The notes under the pieces were generated by a model. It was given only the letters and a program-made list of their open reading frames with translations, ran no database searches and was not told where the DNA came from. Positions 36,807-46,248 of a stretch of DNA of 64,000 nucleotides are shown here, one piece after another. The stretch is from Lysinibacillus antri (GTDB taxonomy: Bacteria; Bacillota; Bacilli; Bacillales_A; Planococcaceae). The position numbers and the translations under genes were made by a program. The stretch lies in assembly GCF_003977595.1 (NCBI RefSeq), contig NZ_RYYR01000012.1, forward strand, positions 44,164 to 108,163, given 5' to 3'. Each line of letters starts with the position of its first letter. The stretch's first letter is position 1.

Positions 36807-36828
36807 AAGTATTGTTAAATGGAAATGG

Positions 36829-37218
36829 TTATGAAACTTTTTTAATATGAACTGTTTCGTAGTATTCGATCGTCTTTTTTACAAGTCGCTCTTCTTCTTT
36901 TGTAAACGGTGGAATACCATATGTCCGATAAGCAAGTTGAAATTGGCCGTATTCTAGATACCAGTCTTTTGCAGGAAGTTCAATATGTTGATTACCATTT
37001 TCTTTATAGGCTACTTCTATCTCTCTTACAACATAACCATATTGATTCAGCGCAAAAGTTTCTTCTAAAAAAACACTATGCCCATATGTAATTTGCCATT
37101 GCTTGTCAAGTATCGCTAACAACTGTTGTAATGTTTGCGAATTAATAAATCCTTTTTGTTCATTTAATTCATATATAAAATAAGCTGCCACGTTTTGTGC
37201 ACTATAGATATTACCCAT
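36829..37218 (-). CDS. Panacea-like (DUF4065) domain protein
   Basis: A soluble 129-residue protein. SAQNVAAYFIYEL, then LQQLLAILDKQWQITYGHSV, LNQYGYVVREIEVAYKENG and a terminal TIEYYETVH helix follow the DUF4065/Panacea layout (metabolite- or toxin-associated SocA/GepA-like proteins). Many Panacea proteins are antitoxins, but no companion toxin gene is visible on either side. The ATG follows TAGGAG. The gene has a consensus promoter and a leader of about 160 bases with strong secondary structure, suggesting post-transcriptional control. Confidence 0.6.
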   Translation of the reverse strand: MGNIYSAQNVAAYFIYELNEQKGFINSQTLQQLLAILDKQWQITYGHSVFLEETFALNQYGYVVREIEVAYKENGNQHIELPAKDWYLEYGQFQLAYRTYGIPPFTKEEERLVKKTIEYYETVHIKKVS

Positions 37219-37415
37219 TTAACAACACTCCTATCTTTTTTAAGGGGGAGCAGCCTCTTGGGAAAGGCTGCAATGATGTAAGCAATTTTTTAGATTTATA
37301 TTCAAAAGCGTGGGGACCCCCTCCGCTTAAGATAGCGAATACTAAGTTAACTAAATTTTAAATCCCTATCAACTAACTATGTTTTTATTATAAAAAAAAT
37401 TCCCACTAATGTCAA
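37219..37415 (-). promoter_or_regulatory. Consensus promoter and structured 5' leader
   Basis: On the minus strand TTGACA (37415-37410), a 17-base spacer and TATAAT (37392-37387) form a perfect SigA promoter. About 160 bases of leader follow before the Panacea-like gene. It contains AAGCG..GGGG/CCCC..CGCTT (about 37312-37330), then GCAGCC/GGCTGC (37250-37271) ending in GCTCCCCC, which could instead pair with the GGAGGGGG of the first hairpin. The alternative pairing near the ribosome binding site looks regulatory. It matches no riboswitch class I know. Confidence 0.55.
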
Positions 37416-37555
37416 TAAAACAAATTAATTTACTAGGTTTTAAATTTGAAGAAATTTCGCCTAATGAATGGCTATTAGTACATTGGCGAAAAGCATATTC
37501 CCCACACATGAGCGAGATCTATTCTTTTCACCAAATGAACTAAAATTACTTTATA

Positions 37556-38854
37556 TTAAGCGTTCGTTTCTGCAACACTAATAGCAACTGATAATGCTTG
37601 ACCTAAATCCGCGATGATATCATCCACAGATTCTAAACCAATTGATAAGCGAATGAGCTCTTCAGATACACCTGCAATTTTTAACTCCTCAGCTGATAGT
37701 TGCTGATGAGTAGTCGAAGCTGGGTGAATAATTAATGATCTTGCATCCCCTACGTTCGCTACGTGGGAGAATAATTGAACATTGTCAATGACTTTACTTC
37801 CCGCTTCTCGTCCACCTTTAATGCCAAATGTAAGCATTGAACCGAAGCCATTTTTTAAATACTTTTTCGCTAATGAATGCGATGGGAAATTTTCTTTACC
37901 TGGGTAGTTTACATATTCCACGGATGGGTGGTTTTCTAAGAATTCAACTACCTTTAATGCATTCTCACCATGTCTTGTATAACGCAAATGAAGCGTCTCT
38001 AAACCTTGTAAGAAGTTAAATGCAGCATCTGCACTTAATGTTGGACCGAAGTCACGCAATAGTTGAACGCGAAGTTTTGTGGCAAATGCAGCCGCTGCAG
38101 CGTCAATTCCATAACGAATACCGTGATATGACGCATCCGGCTCTGTAAATCCAGGGAAACGACCTTGCGTCCAGTCGAATTTACCAGCATCTACGACAAT
38201 ACCGCCGATTGTTGTGCCATGTCCACCGATCCATTTTGTTGCTGAATGAATGACAACATCCGCTCCAAACTCGATTGGGTTTGATCCGTATGGGGATGGG
38301 AATGTGTTATCAATAATTAACGGAAGACCATGCGCATGAGCAATTTCCGCGATTCTTTCAATATCTAAAATATTTAAACTTGGATTTCCTACTGTTTCAG
38401 CATAGATTGCCTTTGTTTTTTCTGTAATTGCTGCTTCAAAGTTATCTGGATTACTTTCATCTACAAATGTCGTTGTAATTCCGTAGCGTGGTAATGTGTT
38501 TGCAAATAAGTTATACGTACCACCGTAAAGTGAACCAGCAGAAACGATTTCGTCTCCTGCTCCTGCAATGTTTAAGATTGAAAAGGAGATCGCTGCCATA
38601 CCTGATGATAATGCTACTGCAGCTGTACCACCTTCTAGTAATGCAACGCGCTTTTCAAACACATCAACTGTTGGATTCATAATACGCGAGTAGATATTAC
38701 CAGGTGTTTCAAGTGCGAATAATTGGCGAGCATGCTCCGTATTTTGAAAAGCATAAGCAGTTGTGCGATAAATTGGCACTGCGATTGCACCAGTGACTGG
38801 ATCTGGCTTTTGCCCTCCGTGTAGTAATTGTGTTTCCGGACGTAATTGTGACAT
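37556..38854 (-). CDS. metY: O-acetylhomoserine aminocarboxypropyltransferase / sulfhydrylase
   Basis: PLP enzyme of 432 residues of the Cys/Met metabolism family, with IYSRIMNPT, the PLP lysine in [11 protein letters not shown], and ASTTHQQL near the end. It makes homocysteine from O-acetylhomoserine and sulfide (or methionine with methanethiol). The gene is preceded by a SAM-I riboswitch, confirming a methionine role. ATG after TAGGAGGAAG. No metX or other met gene adjoins it here. Confidence 0.93.
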   Translation of the reverse strand: MSQLRPETQLLHGGQKPDPVTGAIAVPIYRTTAYAFQNTEHARQLFALETPGNIYSRIMNPTVDVFEKRVALLEGGTAAVALSSGMAAISFSILNIAGAGDEIVSAGSLYGGTYNLFANTLPRYGITTTFVDESNPDNFEAAITEKTKAIYAETVGNPSLNILDIERIAEIAHAHGLPLIIDNTFPSPYGSNPIEFGADVVIHSATKWIGGHGTTIGGIVVDAGKFDWTQGRFPGFTEPDASYHGIRYGIDAAAAAFATKLRVQLLRDFGPTLSADAAFNFLQGLETLHLRYTRHGENALKVVEFLENHPSVEYVNYPGKENFPSHSLAKKYLKNGFGSMLTFGIKGGREAGSKVIDNVQLFSHVANVGDARSLIIHPASTTHQQLSAEELKIAGVSEELIRLSIGLESVDDIIADLGQALSVAISVAETNA

Positions 38855-38919
38855 GTCTCTTCCTCCTAATATTTTTTGATGGATGATCAGTGTAATGAGG
38901 AGGATTTATGGAAAAACAT

Positions 38920-39090
38920 AAAGCCCTCTTCTAATAAGAAGAGGGCTGCTAAAAGCAATTTTTCCTCCCCTTATCTGTCAGATCTTTTCGAATCTGTAGG
39001 AATTAGCACCTTTGTGAGTGTATTTTGCATTCACTGGTTGCTGGGCATCGCAGGGCCTAGTCCCTCCGCCTCTCTGGATAAAGGTATTTG
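38920..39090 (-). promoter_or_regulatory. SAM-I (S-box) riboswitch with terminator
   Basis: Minus strand, 5' to 3': CTTATCCAGAGAGGCGGAGG, GACTAGGCCC, GATGCCCAGCAACC, GGTGCTAATTCCTACAG, then TCTGACAGATAAG closing P1. The terminator AGCCCTCTTCT/AGAAGAGGGCT lies at 38920-38947. It is the leader of metY: SAM binding lets the terminator form and shuts the gene off. Confidence 0.96.
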
Positions 39091-39236
39091 ATTCATGTTC
39101 CATCGATAGACTTACTATAATTCATAGTATATAGGTCTGTCAACTATATATTTTAAATTTTTCGAAACTTCAAAACTTCTTTTCTATCTTAAAGAGTATA
39201 ATGTATTAAAGATCATTTGAAAAGGAGATAGATAGC

Positions 39237-39869
39237 TTGTTGATTGCTTTATTTTCGGTACTACTAGTTGGTTACCTTATTGGATGCATCCATGGGTCAA
39301 ATGCAGCAAGATTACTTTCAGGTGTTAATTTAAAAGAAGTTGGACACGGGAATGCAGGCGCTTCAAATGCAACATTATCTTTAGGTTGGAAATATGGTGT
39401 ACTTGTTGGGTTAATCGATATTGGTAAAGGCGTAGTTGCCGTATTACTTTGCCGGCTATTATTAATTAATTATTCAACATTCTCAACTGATGAAGTTTCT
39501 GCTCTGCTTTATGCTATTGGTGCTTCTGTCATTTTAGGTCATAACTTTCCTATCCATATGAAATTTAGTGGTGGAAAAGGAACTGCATCATTAATCGGTA
39601 TATTTCTTGCTTTAGATTGGAAAACGGGTTTAATTGGCGTAGTCACTATTATTTTAGTGACACTCTTAACAAATTACTTAATCATTGGTGTTTTTGCCCT
39701 ATATATTGATTTTACCCTTACTGCATTTATTATTGAATCCACGATTTGGCCTTTTATTATCTCGCTCGTTCTGTTTGCGATCGCAATTATTTTACACATT
39801 GAAAATTTAAACCGTATGCGTATTGGTACTGAACCGAAAGTAGCGACCGCATTTAAAAGTAAGCATTAA
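39237..39869 (+). CDS. plsY: Glycerol-3-phosphate acyltransferase PlsY
   Basis: A 210-residue membrane protein with about five or six helices and the PlsY motifs GCIHGSNAARLL, GHGNAGASNAT and FSGGKGTA. It transfers acyl groups from acyl-phosphate to glycerol 3-phosphate, the first step of phospholipid synthesis. The C-terminus RIGTEPKV is also typical. The start is TTG after AAGGAGA. It is monocistronic; many Bacillales carry more than one plsY, so this may be a paralogue. Confidence 0.88.
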   Translation: MLIALFSVLLVGYLIGCIHGSNAARLLSGVNLKEVGHGNAGASNATLSLGWKYGVLVGLIDIGKGVVAVLLCRLLLINYSTFSTDEVSALLYAIGASVILGHNFPIHMKFSGGKGTASLIGIFLALDWKTGLIGVVTIILVTLLTNYLIIGVFALYIDFTLTAFIIESTIWPFIISLVLFAIAIILHIENLNRMRIGTEPKVATAFKSKH

Positions 39870-39971
39870 ATCATAAACCGTACTTACCAACGATTAGCCC
39901 CCTATTAAGAATTCATCCCATTTAGTAATCAATAGCCTCTCCTTTTGTAAATCGTTACAAAATATACTAAT

Positions 39972-40014
39972 ATAGCCTTAAGGAGTGATTTTGCTCTCTT
40001 AAGGCTATTTTTAG
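39972..40014 (+). terminator. Terminator of plsY
   Basis: AGCCTTAAG..AG pairs with CT..CTTAAGGCT, followed by ATTTTT, about 105 bases beyond the plsY stop and before the nitroreductase gene. Confidence 0.7.
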
Positions 40015-40042
40015 TACATATTTCAAAGGGGAGATTATTTAT

Positions 40043-40777
40043 ATGTCAACAAAAGATTTATTACGTAGCCATTCATCTGTTCGTAAATATACAGGCGAAG
40101 TAATTTCAAAGGAAACAGTTGTTGATTTAATCCAAACAGCACAAATGGCAGCAAGTTCACATTTTGTCCAAGCTTATAGTGTCATTTGGATCACGGATGA
40201 GGAAAAGAAACAACAGTTAGGTGAGCTTTCGAAAAACGAATTTCAATTTAAAACAGCCGGTGCTGCCTTTTTATTTTGCGTAGACTTTAAACGTCTTCAA
40301 GTTGCGGGGCAAAAGCATGGCGTGGATATTGTAGCCGATTCAGCTGAAAATATGCTAGTTGGGGTTGCAGATGTAGGAATTTTTGCTCAAAACTTCGTGA
40401 TCGCTGCTGAAGATGCTGGCTATGGAATCTGTTATATCGGTGGTGCTCGTAACAATCCGGCTGAAATAAGTGAACTTTTCAACCTTCCAGAGTATGTATT
40501 CCCTTTATTCGCCATGACGATTGGTACACCAACGAAACGCAACGAAACAAAACCTCGTCTTCCAGTTGAGGCAATTCTACATGAGAATCAATATGATGTG
40601 GAAAAATACGACACTTTACTGAACGACTATGATGCCACTATGGAAAGCTATTATGCTAGCCGCAGCTCAAACCAAAAAATGGCGAACTGGACGAAGCAAA
40701 TGGCAGATTTTTTAGTGGAACAAAGACGACCACATATAAAAGAGTTTTTAGCTACAAAAGGATTTAATTGGAAATAA
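40043..40777 (+). CDS. NADPH-dependent nitroreductase (NfrA/NfsA type)
   Basis: FMN-dependent oxidoreductase of 244 residues: HSSVRKYTGE at the start (FMN phosphate site), AASSHFVQAYSV, GYGICYIGGARNNP and the C-terminal RRPHIKEFLATKGF. This is the oxygen-insensitive NADPH nitroreductase/flavin reductase group, of which B. subtilis NfrA is a member. ATG after AAAGGGGAG. Single gene. Confidence 0.87.
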   Translation: MSTKDLLRSHSSVRKYTGEVISKETVVDLIQTAQMAASSHFVQAYSVIWITDEEKKQQLGELSKNEFQFKTAGAAFLFCVDFKRLQVAGQKHGVDIVADSAENMLVGVADVGIFAQNFVIAAEDAGYGICYIGGARNNPAEISELFNLPEYVFPLFAMTIGTPTKRNETKPRLPVEAILHENQYDVEKYDTLLNDYDATMESYYASRSSNQKMANWTKQMADFLVEQRRPHIKEFLATKGFNWK

Positions 40778-40792
40778 CTTTTAGATTTTATA

Positions 40793-40842
40793 GGGCTAAC
40801 TTACTTGTCTATATAGGCAAAATGTAAGTTAGCCTTTTTTTC
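40793..40842 (+). terminator. Terminator of nitroreductase gene
   Basis: GGCTAACTTAC pairs perfectly with GTAAGTTAGCC across a 19-base loop, then seven T. Confidence 0.9.
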
Positions 40843-40930
40843 AATACAGTCCATTTGTAGAATAAAATTTCCTTTCTAACTTTGGTAAAATAAAAGAAAT
40901 ATTTTGTAAGTTTGAAAGGATGTGTTGTTT

Positions 40931-41368
40931 ATGTATAGCCATAAGCAAGTTGCATTGTCTTTAGAGCGACAACATAGTCGACATGTGAAGCATTATTACC
41001 GCGCGATTACGGATGTCAACTTAGAACTTGCAAAAATTCATAAACAAATTGAATTCAACATTAATAAAGAATTGTACAAGCACGTTACGGACTATGTAAA
41101 TCAATATATCTCCTATACTACGATTTGGAATATAAAATTTGTTTATAACCTTGAAAGTCCTGAGGTTCTTCTTATGCAAATTTTCCATTTAGAATATATA
41201 TTTATGCATGAACCTGCTAACGCTTTTATAAAAGAACGTCGTATATTAAACGAACAAAAAGAACGTTTTAATCAATTAAAGCCTTATACAAAAGAACATG
41301 TTCAGCTTAGAAGACAAAAAATGCTACACTTTATTAATGAGTATGAGAAAAACCCGACAAAACATTAA
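40931..41368 (+). CDS. Hypothetical basic helical protein
   Basis: A 145-residue protein, strongly basic, His- and Tyr-rich and predicted to be all helical, without signal or membrane segment. I do not recognise a family. The ATG at 40931 lies ten bases after AAAGGA; GTG and TTG codons at 40922 and 40925 are too close to that site. Its stop codon overlaps the following terminator. Real gene status is supported by the ribosome binding site, length and own terminator. Confidence 0.65.
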   Translation: MYSHKQVALSLERQHSRHVKHYYRAITDVNLELAKIHKQIEFNINKELYKHVTDYVNQYISYTTIWNIKFVYNLESPEVLLMQIFHLEYIFMHEPANAFIKERRILNEQKERFNQLKPYTKEHVQLRRQKMLHFINEYEKNPTKH

Positions 41369-41386
41369 TGCGTTTGTCGGGTTTTC
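41350..41386. terminator. Bidirectional terminator
   Basis: AAACCCGACAAA pairs perfectly with TTTGTCGGGTTT; it ends both the 40931-41368 gene (whose stop it contains) and the convergent 41389-43074 gene. Confidence 0.9.
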
Positions 41387-41388
41387 AT

Positions 41389-43074
41389 TTAGTTTGCTAC
41401 GATTCCTTCTATAGCCATCTCTTTTACTGTAAGGAATTGTTCTTTTGTATCGTAGTAGGTTACAACCACTTTATCGCCTTCTTGTAAATAAATAGCCAAT
41501 GGCGCATTTTGAGAACTTGCCATAAAGTTTTGACCTGTGTTTAACAAGAACGTAATAATTGTGTAATCCCCTACTCGTTCTTTATACACCCGAACGACCT
41601 CACCAGAAATAGTTGCTTCATCTGCACTTGAAGTACCATCTACAGATCCTCCACCACGACTTAATGCTGTTTTATATTGCTTCAACGCTTCATTTGGAGT
41701 TGTTCCAAAGGCGGAAATTTCGGGATTTGCAGCAGATACAATAAAGTAGTTTTGTAAGAATCCGTTTGAATCCAATACTGGTGCTAACCAACTAGCTTCT
41801 CCATAGAAGTTATAAAGGATTGGCATTTCACCTTGCCATTCTTTTTCAATAAACTTTTTCTCAATAATCGCTAACGCACCTTGCGAATCCATATACGACT
41901 CTTCTAAATTCCCTGTGTAATACGTTGCTTCACCTGTTCTTGCATGTGTTAATGAATACCCAAGCATTGAATCAACGCCCTCTTTTGGACTCGTGAAGTC
42001 TGTAAAGTAATACATTTCACCATTTTCATTAAAGATTGGGCTCACATTGGCTTCTGTTCCTTCATCTGATGGTAATTTCACATCTTTTTTACCGAACATA
42101 CTATTCCAAAAACCATGAATATATTTACCAAAATAGCTATTTTGAAGACTGACAGATTCTGGTGAAACAGCCCCATCAATAAATTCTGGCACTTTGTCTA
42201 ACGATAGTAGCTGTGAATCCCCAGTAGCTGCATCCACCATCACAATTCCCTTTACATCAAAGCCGTTACGTGCAGAAATAAAGTTTCCATATGACCGAAT
42301 GTAGTAAGGTTTACCTTCATCATCTACTTCTAATTGTGGCTCTCCGTAGAAAATTAACGTTGGATTTTGAAGACGCATATGACGTTCTAAGTTTTTATTT
42401 AAAAATGCAGACGGAACATAAGCCATTTCAGACTGAACGAATTTTGGATTATCCGTAGAATCCGTAGCACTCATCGTAAAGTACCCCGGTGTCGTTTTTC
42501 CATTAAACCATTTAAAGAATCCGGAAAATTCAACAGGTGCAATATACACATATTCCCCATTTACTTTTTGAATTTGAAGATTGCCTAATTCATAGTAACT
42601 TGTGTTCGGCACTTGACCAAAAGCCTTTTTCATTTTGTTTTCTGCAAAATGTGGAGGGACACTAGCAGGCGTTTTGGTTTCATCAAAAGGTTCAATTTCA
42701 ACCTGTTCATCCATTTTTGCTGATTCATATTTGTCATTGGCATTCCAAACAGGAGCAGAAAGCATGTATCCCAGCAAAATTAAGCTTGCTAAAAAGACAA
42801 AACCTTTAAATGTTTGTTCAACTCCTGAAGAAATAAGTGCTCCTAATAGTGCAATGACTGGTAAAGCATAAGCAAATACCGTCCAGTGTAAATCAATCTT
42901 TGTAATATAAATGATTGCTAGTAAAATAACGAAACTTGCAATTAATCCAAAGATAATTGAGTTGGTCAGTTGTTTACTAGAAATCTCTCCCTTATGCACC
43001 TTTTTCGTTAATGGAACAAGTAGGAGTGTTGTGACAACTGCAGCGATCAAAGCTGTTAATAACAATTGTGACAT
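41389..43074 (-). CDS. Large uncharacterised membrane protein
   Basis: About 561 residues. Four membrane helices occupy residues 1-110. They are followed by roughly 440 residues predicted outside the membrane, rich in Gly, Tyr and Phe and ending (about 480-560) in a small beta-barrel-like segment (ISGEVVRVYKERVGDYTIITF then KVVVTYYDTKEQFLTVKEM). The main domain has repeated VSPIFNENGEMYYFTDF- and SWLAPVLDSNGFLQNYFIVS-like strands. I recognise no family or catalytic motif. The ATG at 43074 lies eight bases after AAAGGG. Single gene. Confidence 0.8.
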   Translation of the reverse strand: MSQLLLTALIAAVVTTLLLVPLTKKVHKGEISSKQLTNSIIFGLIASFVILLAIIYITKIDLHWTVFAYALPVIALLGALISSGVEQTFKGFVFLASLILLGYMLSAPVWNANDKYESAKMDEQVEIEPFDETKTPASVPPHFAENKMKKAFGQVPNTSYYELGNLQIQKVNGEYVYIAPVEFSGFFKWFNGKTTPGYFTMSATDSTDNPKFVQSEMAYVPSAFLNKNLERHMRLQNPTLIFYGEPQLEVDDEGKPYYIRSYGNFISARNGFDVKGIVMVDAATGDSQLLSLDKVPEFIDGAVSPESVSLQNSYFGKYIHGFWNSMFGKKDVKLPSDEGTEANVSPIFNENGEMYYFTDFTSPKEGVDSMLGYSLTHARTGEATYYTGNLEESYMDSQGALAIIEKKFIEKEWQGEMPILYNFYGEASWLAPVLDSNGFLQNYFIVSAANPEISAFGTTPNEALKQYKTALSRGGGSVDGTSSADEATISGEVVRVYKERVGDYTIITFLLNTGQNFMASSQNAPLAIYLQEGDKVVVTYYDTKEQFLTVKEMAIEGIVAN

Positions 43075-43158
43075 CCGTACCACCCTTTCTTCTTATAGTT
43101 CTTCTACGGAATAGACCCCTATTTAGTTTCATAAATAGTTTAAAAGGAGCGTGAATCA

Positions 43159-43818
43159 ATGATGGTTCGTTATTTATTACTTGGTCTTATTGTTGTATTT
43201 TCCCTTTATTATTGTTTTTTCTTTGATGCCATTCCAGATGCCTATCAAATGGTTTTTAAATTAGTACCGATGTTTTTAATTATAGTACTAGCTTATGTCA
43301 CGAAGATTACTGAATCAGTTCAACCGTATAAAACATTAATTATCCTTTCGCTTATTTTTTGTGCGATCGGTGACTATACTTTGCAATGGTTCATTATTGG
43401 CCTTTTTAGTTTTTTAATTGGTCATATATTTTATATCCGCGCATTCCTTTCTACAAATACAAAAGCGATTCCTACATGGGCTAAAGGCATTCTTCTTTTT
43501 TATGGAGTAGCTATGATGATCTGGATAGGAGGCACCGTTTTTAACAGTAGGGATTCAATATTGGCCTTTGCAGTTTGTGCCTATATTATTGTTATTTTAG
43601 CAATGGGCTGGACATCTTTTAGAACCGGCTCAGCATTTGCCATTATGGGAGCCACTTTGTTTATCATTTCTGATTCTATTTTGGCTATTAATAAATTTGT
43701 CGTTAGTGCAGATTACTCTCACCAATTGATTATGGTATCGTATTATGGCGCACAAGTTTTACTAGCACTCAGCATTGCTAAATACTCCGCAAGCCGAATT
43801 AAAAGTGATACAATGTAG
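43159..43818 (+). CDS. YhhN family membrane protein (lysoplasmalogenase-like)
   Basis: A 219-residue protein with about eight hydrophobic helices. CAIGDYTL in the first half and GATLFIISDSILAINKF in the second match the two aspartate motifs of the YhhN/TMEM86 family, some members of which hydrolyse lysoplasmalogen. Bacterial substrates are uncertain. ATG after AAAAGGAG. PepT follows after 26 bases, probably co-transcribed. Confidence 0.82.
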   Translation: MMVRYLLLGLIVVFSLYYCFFFDAIPDAYQMVFKLVPMFLIIVLAYVTKITESVQPYKTLIILSLIFCAIGDYTLQWFIIGLFSFLIGHIFYIRAFLSTNTKAIPTWAKGILLFYGVAMMIWIGGTVFNSRDSILAFAVCAYIIVILAMGWTSFRTGSAFAIMGATLFIISDSILAINKFVVSADYSHQLIMVSYYGAQVLLALSIAKYSASRIKSDTM

Positions 43819-43844
43819 ACGAGTAAAAATAAGGGGGATTTTCC

Positions 43845-45074
43845 ATGAAAGAAAAAGTAATTGAACGATTAGTTCGTTATGCAAAAATTGATACACAATC
43901 AAATCCAGAGAGCACAACAACTCCTTCTACTGAAAAGCAATTCGATTTATTGCATGTATTAAAAGATGAACTCAATACAATTGGCTTAACAGAAATTACT
44001 TTAGATGAAAACGGCTATTTATTTGCTACATTACCGGCAAATACAGATAAAAATGTCCCAACAATTGGATTTTTAGCTCATATAGATACATCCCCTGATT
44101 TTTCTGGTACGAACGTAAATCCAAAGCGCATTGACAATTATGATGGTGGGGATATTCAATTAAACGAGAATCTTGTGATGTCTCCAAACTATTTCCCAAA
44201 TTTAAAAAACTATATCGGCCAAACACTCATTACAACGGATGGTACAACGCTATTAGGTGCAGACGATAAAGCGGGTATTGCCGAAATTATGACTGCAATG
44301 GAATATTTAGTAGAGCATCCAGAAATTAAGCATGGGAAAATTCGCGTTGCCTTTACACCCGATGAAGAAATCGGTCGCGGTCCCCATAAATTTGACGTTA
44401 AAGCATTTGGTGCTGATTATGCATACACAATGGATGGTGGACCCCTTGGTGAACTTCAATACGAAAGCTTTAATGCGGCTGGTGTAAAAGTAACTACTCG
44501 CGGGACTAGTGTACATCCAGGATCCGCAAAAGGAAAAATGGTGAACGCCATTACATTAGCAATTAAATTCCAAAGTTCAATGCCTGCTGATGCAGTTCCT
44601 GAAAAAACAGAAGGCTATGAAGGGTTTATTCATTTAACGAATTTTAACGGTCACATTGAAGAAGCAAAACTTTCTTATATTATCCGTGATCATGACCGTA
44701 AAAAATTTGAAAATAAAAAAGCCCATTTCTTGGAAGTTGAAAAAATACTAAAAGATCGATTTGGGGAAGATTCAATTACTGTAGAAATTGAAGATCAATA
44801 CTACAACATGCGTGAGAAGATTGAACCTGTAAAAGAAATCGTGGACATTGCTTATAAAGCGATGGAAAGTTTAGATATTACGCCAATCGTTGAACCAATT
44901 CGTGGTGGAACGGATGGCTCTCAATTATCCTACATGGGTTTACCGACTCCAAATATTTTTGCTGGCGGCGAAAATATGCACGGTAAATTTGAATTTGTCT
45001 CGGCTGAAACGATGGAAAAAGCATCAAAAGTTATATTAGAAATTGTTCAGCTATTCGAAGCTCAAGGCAAGTAA
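43845..45074 (+). CDS. pepT: Peptidase T (tripeptide aminopeptidase)
   Basis: M20-family metallopeptidase of 409 residues with [22 protein letters not shown] (bridging Asp), the catalytic Glu pair in [24 protein letters not shown] and [13 protein letters not shown]. It releases the N-terminal residue of tripeptides in the cytoplasm. Length fits PepT (about 410). ATG after AAGGGGG. Confidence 0.95.
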   Translation: MKEKVIERLVRYAKIDTQSNPESTTTPSTEKQFDLLHVLKDELNTIGLTEITLDENGYLFATLPANTDKNVPTIGFLAHIDTSPDFSGTNVNPKRIDNYDGGDIQLNENLVMSPNYFPNLKNYIGQTLITTDGTTLLGADDKAGIAEIMTAMEYLVEHPEIKHGKIRVAFTPDEEIGRGPHKFDVKAFGADYAYTMDGGPLGELQYESFNAAGVKVTTRGTSVHPGSAKGKMVNAITLAIKFQSSMPADAVPEKTEGYEGFIHLTNFNGHIEEAKLSYIIRDHDRKKFENKKAHFLEVEKILKDRFGEDSITVEIEDQYYNMREKIEPVKEIVDIAYKAMESLDITPIVEPIRGGTDGSQLSYMGLPTPNIFAGGENMHGKFEFVSAETMEKASKVILEIVQLFEAQGK

Positions 45075-45082
45075 GATTTTGT

Positions 45083-45118
45083 GCGAAGTAAGCTATTAGG
45101 TTTACTTCGCCCTTTTTA
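45083..45118 (+). terminator. Terminator of pepT
   Basis: GCGAAGTAA/TTACTTCGC perfect stem followed by CCTTTTTA. Confidence 0.85.
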
Positions 45119-45180
45119 TCAAAATTGTTATCTGAATATTATAATACTTTTATAGTCTACATAAAAAGGAGGTTTATAGT

Positions 45181-46152
45181 TTGAAAGAAATATTATTAGG
45201 GATTTTAGCTGCATTATTTTTTGCTTTTACATTTATACTAAATCGTTCAATGGAATTAGATGGCGGAAGCTGGCTATGGAGTTCCTCTCTTCGCTATTTT
45301 TTCATGCTCCCCTTTCTACTAATCATTGTATTTTCACGTAAAGGATGGCATTTACTAACTTCCGAGATGAAAAGCCAACCTTCTAAATGGTTGCTTTGGA
45401 GTTTCGTAGGGTTTGTTTTATTTTATGGTCCCTTAACATATGCAGCATCTTTTGGACCAGGGTGGCTTGTTTCAGGTACATGGCAGTTTACCATTGTCGC
45501 TGGCGTTTTATTAGCTCCATTTTTCATCACAATGATGGGGAATGTAAAAGTGCGTCAAAAAATCCCTGTAATCTCTTTAATTATTTCAAGCGTCATATTA
45601 ATCGGGATTCTACTTATTCAAATACCGCAAGCCCAATCCGTCTCATTTGAAGTTTTACTACTTGGAATACTCCCAGTAATCGTTGCAGCATTTGCCTATC
45701 CACTTGGTAATCGTAAAATGATGGAACTTTGTGGAGGTAGATTAGATACATATCAACGCGTTTTGGGCATGACCATTGCATCCTTACCTACATGGATTAT
45801 TCTTGCAATCTATGCGCTCTTTACTGTAGGCCTCCCTTCCATGAGCCAAGTGATTCAATCCTTATTGGTCGGGATTAGTTCAGGCGTCATTGCAACTGTG
45901 CTATTCTTTATCGCAACCGACCGAGTTCGAGAAGATCAAGGAAAACTTGCTGCAGTTGAGGCAACACAATCAACCGAGGTTCTCTTCGTTATCATTGGAG
46001 AGATGATTTTACTTGGCGTCCCTTTACCAGAGCCAATTGCGCTAATCGGTTTGGTAATTATTATTATCGGGATGTTGCTTCACAGTTATCACACAATGCT
46101 CATTTCAAAAAAATCACCTATAAAAGAAAAACAGGCCGAGCTCCAAAGTTAG
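45181..46152 (+). CDS. EmrE-type multidrug efflux / DMT transporter
   Basis: A 323-residue membrane protein with ten helices, beginning LGILAALFFAFTFILNRSM, with FGPGWLVSGTWQFT in the middle and VEATQSTEVLFVIIGEMI in the second half. This is the ten-helix 'multidrug resistance efflux transporter' group of the DMT superfamily; the substrate is unknown. The start is TTG after a strong AAAAGGAGG. The last codons lie inside the terminator stem of an oppositely oriented sRNA candidate. Confidence 0.82.
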   Translation: MKEILLGILAALFFAFTFILNRSMELDGGSWLWSSSLRYFFMLPFLLIIVFSRKGWHLLTSEMKSQPSKWLLWSFVGFVLFYGPLTYAASFGPGWLVSGTWQFTIVAGVLLAPFFITMMGNVKVRQKIPVISLIISSVILIGILLIQIPQAQSVSFEVLLLGILPVIVAAFAYPLGNRKMMELCGGRLDTYQRVLGMTIASLPTWIILAIYALFTVGLPSMSQVIQSLLVGISSGVIATVLFFIATDRVREDQGKLAAVEATQSTEVLFVIIGEMILLGVPLPEPIALIGLVIIIIGMLLHSYHTMLISKKSPIKEKQAELQS

Positions 46153-46246
46153 CTCGGCCTTAAAATTGGAGAAACGTTCTAATAAGGGGGGAAGAACGTT
46201 GACTAGAACTTTTTCGAAAAAAGCAGTCATACTCTTTTCTTTCTAT
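46124..46246 (-). ncRNA. Candidate Fur-regulated small RNA (FsrA-like)
   Basis: On the minus strand the promoter at 46281-46253 drives a predicted RNA of about 120 bases. It contains a hairpin with a perfect 8-bp stem AACGTTCT/AGAACGTT and a 12-base loop TCCCCCCTTATT (46173-46200), then TCTCC, then terminator GGCCGAGCT/AGCTCGGCC with tail TGTTTTTCTTTT (46122-46161). Iron-regulated sRNAs such as FsrA, and RoxS/RsaE-type sRNAs, use exposed C-rich segments to pair with ribosome binding sites. The 3' end is antisense to the last codons of the transporter gene. Confidence 0.7.
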
Positions 46247-46248
46247 GC

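Larger units (their letters stand above)
36335..36828. other. Intergenic region with a palindromic repeat
   Basis: 494 bases between hom and the Panacea-domain gene. It contains the hom upstream region, a stretch with several TCTCAAG words (36478-36528), the GC-rich palindromic repeat at 36540-36655 and the terminator of the downstream-reading gene. No gene is supported. Confidence 0.5.

Noticed and set aside
36829..37218. Toxin partner for the Panacea-like protein
   Set aside because: Neither the leader nor the flanking genes encode a small protein with a plausible ribosome binding site; a toxin-antitoxin pair is therefore not claimed.
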